This document shows, in pieces, positions 53,846 to 61,915 of a stretch of DNA of 64,000 nucleotides. Under the pieces are notes generated by a model. It had not been told where the DNA came from. It did not search any database and saw only the letters and a list, made by a program, of their open reading frames with translations. The DNA comes from Marinobacter nitratireducens. GTDB lineage: Bacteria; Pseudomonadota; Gammaproteobacteria; Pseudomonadales; Oleiphilaceae. A program made the translations under genes and the position numbers. The stretch covers positions 434,001 to 498,000 of the forward strand of contig NZ_ANIE01000005.1 in NCBI RefSeq assembly GCF_000708045.1. Direction: 5' to 3'. Position 1 is the stretch's first letter, and each line of letters opens with the position of its first letter.

Positions 53846-55906
53846 TCAGACGTTATTTTCTACGAATTTCTGGTGGAAACCCTTAACAAAAGTCTCAAAT
53901 TCTTTCGATGGCAGCGGTCGGCTGAAATAATAGCCTTGGGCCAGCTTGCAGCCTCTCTGGCTCAGGTAATACTCCTGCTCGGCAGTTTCGACACCCTCTG
54001 CGACAACCGACAGGTTGAGGCTCCTGCCGAGATCAATAATGGTGTTGGCTATCCGGGTATCTTCCTCGTTAACCAGCAAGTCGCGAATAAACTGTTTGTC
54101 GATCTTCAGGTGTTGCACCGGCATCTGCTTCAGGTAAGTCAGCGATGAATAGCCGGTGCCAAAATCGTCCACGGCAATGCTGATGCCGGCGCGATTGAGA
54201 CGATGGAGTTTCTCGACCGCATCACTCAGGTTGGTCATAAAACTGGTTTCGGTGACTTCCAGCTCCAAACGCCCGGCCGGGATGTTATGGCGCGCCAGCG
54301 TTTCCAGTATGTCGTTCACGATCGATGGCTGGCGGAGTTGAACCGCTGAAAGGTTGACGGCAATTCTGAGTGGCGTGCCCTCATCGGACCAGCGTGCGGC
54401 TTGCCAGCATGCCTGGTCAAGAACCCATTGGCCGATTTCAACAATGGAGCCGTTCGATTCCGCCACCGGAATGAAATAATCCGGTGGTACCAGGCCCCGT
54501 TCGGGATGCTCCCAGCGTAACAGGGCTTCGGCGCCGATGACCCGCTTTGTTTCAAGATTGATCTGTGGTTGATAAACCAGATGGAACTGATGATTGGTGA
54601 GAGCCTGGGACAGATCCTTCTCAAGTTGTTTTCGGTCCCGAATCTCCTGATCGATGCTGGCGACATAAAACTGGAAGTAGGCCCGGCCGTTCTGTTTGGC
54701 GAGCATCATCGTCTGCTCGGCGCTCTGAAGCAGCCGGTCTGGCAGCTGAGCATCTGACGGATACAGTGCGACCCCAATGGTTGCGGTGACAGCAATCGTC
54801 TGGTTTTCCACCATCATCGGCTTGCCAATGTATTCCAGCATACGTTCGGTGGTGTCTGCGGCCTGAAATCCATCGCGCAGGCCCCGCTCGACGACAACAA
54901 ATTGATCGCTTCCAAGCCTGGCAAAGGTGAAGCGCGTGCTGCCAAGCTTGGAGGTCAGGCGATCGGCAACGGTCTGGAGAATCAGGTCACCAACGCGAAA
55001 ACCGCACTGTTCGTTTACGGACTTGAAGTCGTCGATTCCAATGACGCTGAGTGACAAGGCATGGTTACGCTCTTTCGCGTCAGCAATATCCCGCTCGAGC
55101 AGTTCCATGAACGTATCGCGGCTGGGCAAGCCTGTGAGTTGGTCATACCGGGACAGCCGGCTTACCCGATCTTCGGCTTCCTGGTGTCGTTTCTGGCTGT
55201 CGCCAATGGCGACCAGGAGGTTGTTGGTCGCATTCACCCATAGGCCAAGCTCATCGCGGTCATGTCCCGGAGGTATGGGAACCAGCCGATCATCGGGATG
55301 GGCCGGGTCGACCTGTTTAACAGAATGCACGATGCGAAGTAGCGGGCGGGTGAGGAGCAGGTGGAACACATAGAACAGCACCATTCCGAGGATAAGCGCT
55401 GTGGCAATGACCGACATAAACGTAACGGTGGCACGATTGAGCCACACGCGAGCAAGGGGGGCTGTGTCGTACCCGACGTTTAAGTAGCCGTAGATTGCGC
55501 TTGAGTTGGCGTCTCGGGTCAGTGGTGTACGAAAAGTGCGCTCGCTGCCAAAAATAGGGTCAGTCAGTGGTCGGAAGAAGTCGTCTTGAAGGGCTCGGGT
55601 CCGGCTGCCGAGCGGTTCACCGTCAGGGTGAGTGATGCGGGCACTGTGCAGTGCTTCCCGGGCGAACAGCCCATCAACAACCTGCTGGGCCAGTTCATCA
55701 TCGATGCTGAATACAGCCTGCGTGGCTGCATCTTTCACCATGGCTATGGTTTGCGCAGCCTGGCTGTCCAGATCGCTGGATACCCTGCGGGCGTCCAGCA
55801 CGACCTGAACGGCGCTGACAATCACGCCGCTGATGAGGGCTACAGTCAAAATCCATGCGAGGATTCGGTAGCCAAGTCGATGTTCAACATTGAAAGAGTT
55901 ATGCAT
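53846..55906 (-). CDS. Membrane GGDEF-EAL protein, cyclic di-GMP phosphodiesterase
   Basis: 686 aa. Two transmembrane helices (about 13-35 and 160-180) enclose a periplasmic sensor of about 120 residues; a HAMP segment follows (LTRPLLRIVHSVKQVDPAHP). The GGDEF domain has a degenerate site ARLGSDQFVVV. The EAL domain is complete: EALLRWEHPERG, AVNLSAVQL, ELEVTETSF, DDFGTGYSSLTYLKQ, KIDKQFI, VVAEGVET. It should cleave cyclic di-GMP in response to a periplasmic signal. Lies just upstream of lemA on the same strand (20 bp). Confidence 0.92.
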   Translation of the reverse strand: MHNSFNVEHRLGYRILAWILTVALISGVIVSAVQVVLDARRVSSDLDSQAAQTIAMVKDAATQAVFSIDDELAQQVVDGLFAREALHSARITHPDGEPLGSRTRALQDDFFRPLTDPIFGSERTFRTPLTRDANSSAIYGYLNVGYDTAPLARVWLNRATVTFMSVIATALILGMVLFYVFHLLLTRPLLRIVHSVKQVDPAHPDDRLVPIPPGHDRDELGLWVNATNNLLVAIGDSQKRHQEAEDRVSRLSRYDQLTGLPSRDTFMELLERDIADAKERNHALSLSVIGIDDFKSVNEQCGFRVGDLILQTVADRLTSKLGSTRFTFARLGSDQFVVVERGLRDGFQAADTTERMLEYIGKPMMVENQTIAVTATIGVALYPSDAQLPDRLLQSAEQTMMLAKQNGRAYFQFYVASIDQEIRDRKQLEKDLSQALTNHQFHLVYQPQINLETKRVIGAEALLRWEHPERGLVPPDYFIPVAESNGSIVEIGQWVLDQACWQAARWSDEGTPLRIAVNLSAVQLRQPSIVNDILETLARHNIPAGRLELEVTETSFMTNLSDAVEKLHRLNRAGISIAVDDFGTGYSSLTYLKQMPVQHLKIDKQFIRDLLVNEEDTRIANTIIDLGRSLNLSVVAEGVETAEQEYYLSQRGCKLAQGYYFSRPLPSKEFETFVKGFHQKFVENNV

Positions 55907-56101
55907 TCAGGCCCGAGAGTCTTCCGATCCTTGAGAAAGCTATGTTCGCACAATTGGAACCGTTGTTGGGATTATGCAGTACACAATGGCTCTAAGTATG
56001 GTCCACAGATGGCGCAACTTCACTGTGTATCGGCGATTTTTTCACAGAATGAAGATCTGGGGTGTATCAAATTGTAAGGAGTTGAATTTCTGACAGAAAT
56101 A

Positions 56102-56129
56102 AAAACGCCCGCTAAGTAGCGGGCGTTTT
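56102..56129 (-). terminator. sodB terminator
   Basis: CGCCCGCT / AGCGGGCG stem flanked by A and T runs on both strands; on the minus strand it is followed by TTTTTATTT, 46 bp after the sodB stop. Confidence 0.85.
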
Positions 56130-56175
56130 GATGGCAGCCGTGAGTGACTGCCGAAAAAGCTTGAACGGCAATCGA

Positions 56176-56754
56176 TCAGGCCAGGTTTTCGTTAACGAAA
56201 TCCCAGTTGACCAGATTCCAGAAAGCTTCCAGGTAGTTCGGGCGGGAGTTGCGGTAGTCGATGTAGTAGGCGTGCTCCCATACATCAACGGTCAGTACCG
56301 GCTTGTCTGCACCCGTCAGCGGGGTCTCCGCGTTGCTGGTGTTGGCGATGGCAACGCTGCCGTCGGCCTTTTTAACCAGCCAGGTCCAGCCAGAACCAAA
56401 GTTGTTGGCTGCCTTGTCATTGAACTCTTTCTTGAACGCTTCGAAAGAACCGAAGGCCTTCTCGATAGCGTCCTTGGCTGCGCCGGTAGGCTCACCGCCA
56501 CCGTTCGGGCTCAGGCAGTGCCAGTAGAAGGTGTGGTTCCAGATCTGTGCAGCGTTATTGAACAGCGGACCACTGGCGCTCTTGATGATGTCTTCCAGGG
56601 ACTTGTTGGCATTGTCGGTACCTTCAACCAGGCCGTTCAGCTTGGTCACGTAGGTGTTGTGGTGTTTGCCGTAATGGTACTCGAGTGTTTCCTGAGAGAT
56701 ATGCGGTTCAAGTGCGTTCTTTTCGTAAGGCAGTGCGGGAAGTTCAAATGCCAT
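56176..56754 (-). CDS. sodB: Superoxide dismutase (Fe)
   Basis: 192 aa. Metal ligands are recognisable in the helix EYHYGKHHNTYVTKLN (first His), IWNHTFYWHCLSP (second His), and VLTVDVWEHAYYIDYRN (Asp and His). FGSGWTWLVKK and the Gln/Gly layout near the site fit the iron form rather than manganese. Cytoplasmic defence against superoxide. Monocistronic between two terminators/gaps; an iron-dependent control site was not identified. Confidence 0.96.
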   Translation of the reverse strand: MAFELPALPYEKNALEPHISQETLEYHYGKHHNTYVTKLNGLVEGTDNANKSLEDIIKSASGPLFNNAAQIWNHTFYWHCLSPNGGGEPTGAAKDAIEKAFGSFEAFKKEFNDKAANNFGSGWTWLVKKADGSVAIANTSNAETPLTGADKPVLTVDVWEHAYYIDYRNSRPNYLEAFWNLVNWDFVNENLA

Positions 56755-56825
56755 GAGGTCGTTCTCCCTGTCTCTCTGTTTATGTGGATGTACGTTCCAG
56801 CAATATAAGGTCAGTTTGAGTTAAA

Positions 56826-57944
56826 TCAACCCTTTGCTGTCAAAGAACTTTTAAACTCGGGACTGCCGGGCAGGAACTGGGCGCAGTTCCGTACCCGCCA
56901 GACGAGCTCTTCATAACTGTCCGCCAGAATGTTCACATGCCCGAGTTTGCGTCCGGGGCGTTCTCCCTTGTTGTACAAGTGTACGTGTGCATAGGGGAGC
57001 TCCAGGATGCGATCGATGTCGCCATGCTCACCAATGATATTGATCATACAGCTTAGACCACGAGCGTCGACATTACCCAGGGGGTGGCCGCTCACGGCGC
57101 GAATGTGATTTTCGAACTGGCTGGTCATGGCGCCTTCGATAGACCAGTGACCGGAGTTGTGCACCCGGGGAGCCATTTCGTTAGCGACGAGGCCTTCGCT
57201 GGTTTCGAACAGTTCGAGCGTCAGCACGCCGACGTAATTCAGCTCGTTCAGGAGTGCCTTGATATAGCGCTCGGCATCTTCCTGGACATGCTTTGCCAGG
57301 CCGGGAGCCGGAGCAATGGAGTAGCGCAGGATGCCTTCGTGGTGGGTGTTTTCGGCCATGGGATAAAACGCAACATCGCCATCTTCCGCGCGAACAGCAA
57401 TGATGGAAACTTCCCGGTGGAAGTTAACAAACTTCTCAACGATGACGCGTGGGTGACCAATGCTCTCCCAGCCGGCCTCGGCTTCGTCCGGACTTTTCAG
57501 CACGGCCTGTCCCTTGCCGTCGTAACCCTCGGTGATTGACTTGGCGACCACCGGGCAGCCCAGCTCCTCGGCTGCGGCTTTCAGGGACTCGGCGCTGTCT
57601 GCGATTTTCCAGTCTGGCGTGGGGATGCCAAGCTCGCCAAACAGGGTCTTCTCAGCTTCACGATTCTGACAGACTTGCAGTGCACGGGGGCAGGGATGAA
57701 CCGGCTTTTCCTTTGCCAGTTTTTCCGCCACTTCAACGGGAAGATGCTCGAATTCGTAGGTGACCCGGTCAACACGGGACAGGAAGTCGTCGAGGTATTT
57801 TCCTTCCCGGTCGATGATAACCTCGCCCAGCCCGGCACTCGGGCTTCCGGACATGTCATAGAAAACAAAGGTCTTGGCCAGAGGGTATCCGGCGAGGGCC
57901 AGCATGCGTCCCAGTTGGCCGGCGCCTAGTACACCAATTCTCAT
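56826..57944 (-). CDS. purK: 5-(carboxyamino)imidazole ribonucleotide synthase
   Basis: 372-residue ATP-grasp enzyme of purine synthesis. RIGVLGAGQLGRMLALAGYPL at the N-terminus, VAKSITEGYDGKGQAVL as ATP loop, FYPMAENTHHEGILRYSIAP and NEMAPRVHNSGHWSIEGAMT as active-site blocks. ATG 57944 is chosen: AGGAG is 7 bases upstream. purE lies upstream on the same strand but 390 bp away, with two palindromic elements in between. Confidence 0.96.
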   Translation of the reverse strand: MRIGVLGAGQLGRMLALAGYPLAKTFVFYDMSGSPSAGLGEVIIDREGKYLDDFLSRVDRVTYEFEHLPVEVAEKLAKEKPVHPCPRALQVCQNREAEKTLFGELGIPTPDWKIADSAESLKAAAEELGCPVVAKSITEGYDGKGQAVLKSPDEAEAGWESIGHPRVIVEKFVNFHREVSIIAVRAEDGDVAFYPMAENTHHEGILRYSIAPAPGLAKHVQEDAERYIKALLNELNYVGVLTLELFETSEGLVANEMAPRVHNSGHWSIEGAMTSQFENHIRAVSGHPLGNVDARGLSCMINIIGEHGDIDRILELPYAHVHLYNKGERPGRKLGHVNILADSYEELVWRVRNCAQFLPGSPEFKSSLTAKG

Positions 57945-57985
57945 TTGTGTTCTCCTGCCTTTTACGGGCAATTAACTTAGTGGGT

Positions 57986-58099
57986 GAGCGAATTGGGGAA
58001 CGCTTTCCAAAACACGCTCCTTGCAGCACATCCATTTGGCGCTTGGGCTGCGCCATCCATGGCTCCGCACAGTTTTGGAAAGCGTTCCCCAATTCGCTC
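57986..58099. repeat. Palindromic element B, 28-bp arms
   Basis: Perfect 28-bp arms at 57986-58013 (starts GAGCGAATTGGGGAAC) and 58072-58099, with a 58-nt core containing ACATCCAT, GCGCTTGG and GCCATCCATGGC. The core shares these blocks with elements A and C; the arms are different in sequence but equal in length. Confidence 0.9.
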
Positions 58100-58197
58100 G
58101 GCTAGCTGGGGTGCAAGCCTCGTTTGAGCCGCGTGATACACATCACGCTCACCGGAGCTATGATTTTGCCATCGGAAGGCCTGGTTCAAAAGTCTGT

Positions 58198-58307
58198 GAA
58201 GTGTGTGGGGCCTGGCCGTCAAAACTGTTGAGGGCCATGGATGGCCCGAATCAAGCGACACATGGATGTGCTCGAGCGGGTTTTGGCGGCCAGGCCCCAC
58301 ACACTTC
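58198..58307. repeat. Palindromic element C, 28-bp arms
   Basis: 28-bp arms at 58198-58225 (starts GAAGTGTGTGGGGCC) and 58280-58307 with one mismatch that still gives a G-T pair. The 54-nt core, read on the minus strand, is about 85% identical to the core of element A and has the same small palindromes (CACATCCATGTG and GGCCATCCATGGCC). It lies 28 bp downstream of purE. Confidence 0.9.
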
Positions 58308-58334
58308 TGCCCCCGAAGCCGGAGGGATTGTCGC

Positions 58335-58826
58335 TTACTGATCGCTAGGATCAGGGTTGTCCAAAACGGTCTGGGTCTGGGTTGCCCGGAACTCTTCAAC
58401 GGCTTTTTGAACGTTTTCGTCAGACGTGCCGATAATCTGTGCAGCAAGCAGGCCGGCGTTGGTCGCTCCGGCTTTCCCGATGGCCAGGGTACCCACGGCA
58501 ATGCCACCTGGCATCTGGACAATGGAGAGCAGCGAATCAAGGCCATTCAGGGCCTTGGACTGGACTGGAACACCCAGAACGGGCAGGGCAGTCTGGGACG
58601 CAACCATACCCGGCAGATGGGCAGCGCCGCCGGCACCGGCGATGATGACTTTCAGGCCGCGATCAGAGGCGGTTTTTGCGTAGTCAAAAAGCAGGTCCGG
58701 GGTCCGGTGGGCGGAGACCACCTTGGTTTCGTAGGGCACGCCGAGTTTTTCAAGCATAATGGCGGCGTGTTCCATTGTGGGCCAGTCCGATTTGGAGCCC
58801 ATGATGAGTCCTACAAGCGGCTGCAT
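58335..58826 (-). CDS. purE: N5-carboxyaminoimidazole ribonucleotide mutase
   Basis: 163 aa class I Pur[19 protein letters not shown] at the start, [29 protein letters not shown] and [20 protein letters not shown] are the active-site segments. ATG 58826 fits the usual N-terminus ([11 protein letters not shown]); ATG 58862 would add 12 residues. It transfers the carboxyl group made by PurK. Same strand as purK and upstream of it. Confidence 0.96.
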   Translation of the reverse strand: MQPLVGLIMGSKSDWPTMEHAAIMLEKLGVPYETKVVSAHRTPDLLFDYAKTASDRGLKVIIAGAGGAAHLPGMVASQTALPVLGVPVQSKALNGLDSLLSIVQMPGGIAVGTLAIGKAGATNAGLLAAQIIGTSDENVQKAVEEFRATQTQTVLDNPDPSDQ

Positions 58827-59030
58827 AAGCAACAGTCCTGTGATAATTGGAAAGCCGGCCATTGTATGTTTTGCCTACTTACCATGCAAACTTCTCTCAT
58901 CGGAGTTTGCGCAGGCCCTAAGCATGCTGATCGTGTATTACCATGTTGAAAAGCCGTCATTTCAACCCTTGAACAAGTGCATGTATTATCGGCTTTATTT
59001 TCAGGATTAAATCCAATTCCAGGAGCAGTA

Positions 59031-60005
59031 ATGGAACCCATCCGTCCAGATGATGACGAACTGAGGGCTGACGCGCCGATTGGCAGTTCGGATAGAAAAA
59101 AAACGGCTGAGAAAAAGTCTGCTGATGTGCCAAAACGTCAGGGTGGGGGCGATAAGCCGCCGGCAAAGCGTGAAGTGTCCAGATTTGGTGGAAATGGTGG
59201 CGGCAGCGGTAAGGGCGGCCTGGTATTGGTTTGGCTGTTGATGGTGGCGCTGGGTGTTGCCGCTGTGGCGGGCTGGTATTCCCAGAATCAGCGGATTCAG
59301 GCATTAGAGGGCCAGTTGGAAGAAGCGGATTATTGGGCCCGGCAGAGTAAGTTGGCGCTTGCCCGTTTTGAGGGAGAGTTGTCAGAAACCGGAGAGAGTC
59401 TGCAGGAGAGCGGTGAATCTCTCGGGGCGCAGATTGCGTCGAATAAAAAAGCGGTTGAGACGGCCAACAGCGAAATCCGCAAGCTTTGGGTGGTGGCGAA
59501 CGAACGTAACAAGGCGCGCCTTAATGAGCAGCAGGATCGGATTGCGGCGTTGGAGACGTCTTCTGCGGAGCAGGGTAAGGCACTTTCTGGCTTGGAAACC
59601 GATTTGGAAAAGGCCCGTTCCTCGCTTGTGGCGGATCTGGCGGCTCTGAAGGAGCAGGTGCGTACGTCTGTCGTCGCCCTGGAAGAGTCTGATCGTGCTG
59701 CGGCTGATCAACTGACAACGCTGAACCAGCAGATGGCGGATGTAGATCAGGTGGTTGAGCGTCGAATTCGTCGTTTTGAGCAGGAGCAGAAGCTGGGACT
59801 TAGCGGAATGGAGGGGCGTATCTCGTCTCTTGAGAAAAACGCCAGCGGCATGGCGGATGAAAGTCGTGTACGGGCTCTGCAAAGTGAGCTCGCGAATCTT
59901 CAGCAAACCGTGAAGGTTCTGGATTCGTCTCGCGCCCAGCTTACCTCCCGGTTGGTTCGCCTGTCTGAAGAGGTGAACGCGTTGCGGGCGCAAACTAGAC
60001 AGTAA
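59031..60005 (+). CDS. Single-pass membrane coiled-coil protein of unknown function
   Basis: 324 aa. Residues 1-60 are charged and low-complexity (KKTAEKKSADVPK); one transmembrane helix lies at about 63-85 (GGLVLVWLLMVALGVAAVAG); the rest, to residue 320, is an almost unbroken coiled coil with heptads (IQALEGQLEEADYW, LQSELANLQQTVKVL). N-in topology would put the coil in the periplasm. AGGAG precedes ATG 59031. No enzyme motif; a structural or tethering role is possible but not shown. Confidence 0.8.
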   Translation: MEPIRPDDDELRADAPIGSSDRKKTAEKKSADVPKRQGGGDKPPAKREVSRFGGNGGGSGKGGLVLVWLLMVALGVAAVAGWYSQNQRIQALEGQLEEADYWARQSKLALARFEGELSETGESLQESGESLGAQIASNKKAVETANSEIRKLWVVANERNKARLNEQQDRIAALETSSAEQGKALSGLETDLEKARSSLVADLAALKEQVRTSVVALEESDRAAADQLTTLNQQMADVDQVVERRIRRFEQEQKLGLSGMEGRISSLEKNASGMADESRVRALQSELANLQQTVKVLDSSRAQLTSRLVRLSEEVNALRAQTRQ

Positions 60006-60170
60006 ACGCCTGCCATTCGAGCTTTATCGGGCTGGCAGGGATGTCCTGTCGGCTCGCTGAGCTTCTGGTTTGTAACGGTTTGTTATTCATCCCTTGCGTT
60101 AGCTCTCATTTCTATTCCTGGGCAGTTGTTATGATTCCATAACTCGCCAAAGGATGAAGAGTGAATAACA

Positions 60171-61016
60171 ATGAAAACCCGTGTACCCCTTGCCCTCTCA
60201 CTGCTGTTGCTGGGTTCCGGTTGTACTGTGTACCAGTCAATCGGTAAGAGCACCGGGTCGTTTCTGCACCCGGTTTCCGGACCTGATTTTGTTCATATTC
60301 CAGATGATGAGTGGAATCAGAAAAACGCGCTGCTCTACTTTTACCGCACCGAGTCCCAGTGGGCCGCGGATGAGATCGAGGCGCCCAGTGTCTACATTGA
60401 TGGTAAACATTATTTCAATATCCGAAACGACAGCTATACGTGGCTGGAGGTTAGTCCCGGCGAACGGCACATTGCGATGCGGCGTCCGTTACTGGGTCTG
60501 GAGGGCATGAACTCATTCAGCCTGAGTCTGATCGCCGACGGCTCCATTAATGTCGAACCCGGGCAGATCTACTACCTGCGTTACAACGAGCTCAGCGAGC
60601 CTGAGAAAGCGCATCCGGATCTTGATCCCGAACACCCCCTGGGGCAGGGGGATTTGCAGTTGGTGACGCGCGACTATGCGATGCAGGCCGGCGAGATTGT
60701 GAGTACCCGGTTTCTGAACAGTGACTTGCTGGCCCCCAATCATGCGGCGACGTCGATTGTTGAGGTCAATGAGGATGCTGATTTCGAGAAGCGGATGGAA
60801 GCCCTTGAGGAGGAGCGTGTTCTGGAGCTTGAACGGCTGCAGGAAGAAGGCAAATACGAATCCGCAGCCTGGTACTGGCCGTTCGGGGGTGGTCCCACGG
60901 TGCCGCTGGAGGCGGACCGTAAAATTGAGCAGCTCGAGAAGGACTACGCGCAGCTGGAGTTGGACAGAGAGCGGCGCGAGGAGCTGGAATCTGGCGGAGG
61001 GTGGTGGATCTTTTAG
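60171..61016 (+). CDS. Lipoprotein with DUF2846-like domain
   Basis: 281 aa. Lipobox LLLGSGC with Cys18, so an outer-membrane or periplasmic lipoprotein. ALLYFYRTESQWAADEIEAP, SVYIDGKHYFNIRNDSYTWL and GQIYYLRYNELSEPEKAHPD follow the DUF2846 pattern of a small beta-sandwich. The C-terminal 80 residues are Glu/Arg-rich and helical (EEERVLELERLQEEGKY). Biological role unknown. The ATG follows AAGGATGAAGAG. Confidence 0.85.
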   Translation: MKTRVPLALSLLLLGSGCTVYQSIGKSTGSFLHPVSGPDFVHIPDDEWNQKNALLYFYRTESQWAADEIEAPSVYIDGKHYFNIRNDSYTWLEVSPGERHIAMRRPLLGLEGMNSFSLSLIADGSINVEPGQIYYLRYNELSEPEKAHPDLDPEHPLGQGDLQLVTRDYAMQAGEIVSTRFLNSDLLAPNHAATSIVEVNEDADFEKRMEALEEERVLELERLQEEGKYESAAWYWPFGGGPTVPLEADRKIEQLEKDYAQLELDRERREELESGGGWWIF

Positions 61017-61118
61017 GTCGTTGGCCGAAAAGACAGGGAGTGTGATGCATTTCACAATTGTCGGTGTCGGTTGCTCTTACTACACTGACAACACGTGAAA
61101 CTCAGGGAATCGGCAATC

Positions 61119-61376
61119 ATGAAACTGAAAGATGTCATCCAGGGGCGGTTCGAGAAGGTATCGGAAGAGTTACTGCCTCAATTGCTGGATACGTGGGGAG
61201 ATCTTCAAAAGCGGCTGGACGAGCTGAATTGTTCGCTGGCAAATCGGGCTGTTCCGGAGACCCGCAGATCTCGTGTCAGTGAGCTTTCTCTTCAGCAGAA
61301 GGCGAGTCGCGCTGGCCAGGGCGGGGCAGACGTTACCGTGCTTAAGAGGTCGCGAAAGCAGGCGGAATCCAAGTGA
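61119..61376 (+). CDS. Small hypothetical protein
   Basis: 85 aa from ATG 61119; a GTG at 61095 is an alternative. Amphipathic N-terminal helices (QGRFEKVSEELLPQLLDTWG, DLQKRLDELNC) and a basic C-terminus (LKRSRKQAESK). No family recognised. The helical start and basic tail would allow a small nucleic-acid- or partner-binding protein, but nothing in the sequence decides this. Confidence 0.6.
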   Translation: MKLKDVIQGRFEKVSEELLPQLLDTWGDLQKRLDELNCSLANRAVPETRRSRVSELSLQQKASRAGQGGADVTVLKRSRKQAESK

Positions 61377-61444
61377 TCGCCTGGTCATAAAGTGACCATT
61401 TTTTAAGGGGTTAAAGGTTTTTTCAGAAAATTTCCGGAAAACAT

Positions 61445-61472
61445 TTGACACCGTCAGCGAAATGCTTAAAAT
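61445..61472 (+). promoter_or_regulatory. Sigma-70 promoter of tRNA cluster
   Basis: TTGACA-N16-TAAAAT, followed by a GC-rich discriminator (GCGCGTC) typical of stable-RNA promoters under stringent control. It lies about 100 bp before the first tRNA. Confidence 0.8.
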
Positions 61473-61571
61473 GCGCGTCTCACTTGGTTGAGACAGCAAC
61501 GCTGAATCGACAAGCGCTGGAAAGCGCCTAGAGTGAAAGCTTTGAAACGGCTTAGGTAATAGGCCCGGTGC

Positions 61572-61647
61572 GGGTGGTTAGCTCAGCTGGGAGAGCATCG
61601 CCCTTACAAGGCGAGGGTCACTGGTTCGATCCCAGTACCACCCACCA
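61572..61647 (+). tRNA. tRNA-Val (anticodon TAC)
   Basis: 76 nt, full cloverleaf: acceptor GGGTGGT/ACCACCC, D-arm GCTC...GAGAGC, anticodon loop CTTACAA, T-arm ACTGG-TTCGATC-CCAGT, encoded CCA. Confidence 0.98.
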
Positions 61648-61710
61648 TTTTCAAAGCGAAAGCCGGATGTTTCCGGTCGCAGGTTCATCATTTGATGTAT
61701 GAACTGATGC

Positions 61711-61787
61711 GGAGCGGTAGTTCAGTTGGTTAGAATACCGGCCTGTCACGCCGGGGGTCGCGGGTTCGAGTCCCGTCCGCTCCGCCA
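61711..61787 (+). tRNA. tRNA-Asp (anticodon GTC)
   Basis: 77 nt: acceptor GGAGCGG/CCGCTCC, anticodon loop CTGTCAC, T-arm with GGTTCGAGTCC, encoded CCA. Confidence 0.98.
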
Positions 61788-61795
61788 CTTTTCCC

Positions 61796-61871
61796 GGGTG
61801 GTTAGCTCAGCTGGGAGAGCATCGCCCTTACAAGGCGAGGGTCACTGGTTCGATCCCAGTACCACCCACCA
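61796..61871 (+). tRNA. tRNA-Val (anticodon TAC), second copy
   Basis: Identical over all 76 nt to the copy at 61572. It begins 8 bp after tRNA-Asp; the three are one transcript. Confidence 0.98.
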
Positions 61872-61879
61872 GATTCTTG

Positions 61880-61910
61880 AAAAAGGCAGGCCTTCGGGCC
61901 TGCCTTTTTT
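61880..61910. terminator. Terminator of tRNA cluster
   Basis: GGCAGGCC-TTCG-GGCCTGCC with A run before and TTTTTT after; works in both directions and also serves the converging FabG-type gene that ends at 61916. Confidence 0.92.
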
Positions 61911-61915
61911 GTTTC

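Larger units (their letters stand above)
57945..58334. other. purE-purK spacer with two palindromic elements
   Basis: 390 bp between two genes that are usually adjacent or overlapping. It contains elements B and C and no coding sequence I can support. GTCAAAACTGTTG and CACACACTT belong to element C. Confidence 0.75.

Noticed and set aside
61572..61871. Duplicated tRNA-Val as the two ends of an integrated element
   Set aside because: The copies are only about 150 bp apart, enclose just tRNA-Asp, and no integrase is nearby; this is an ordinary tandem tRNA cluster.
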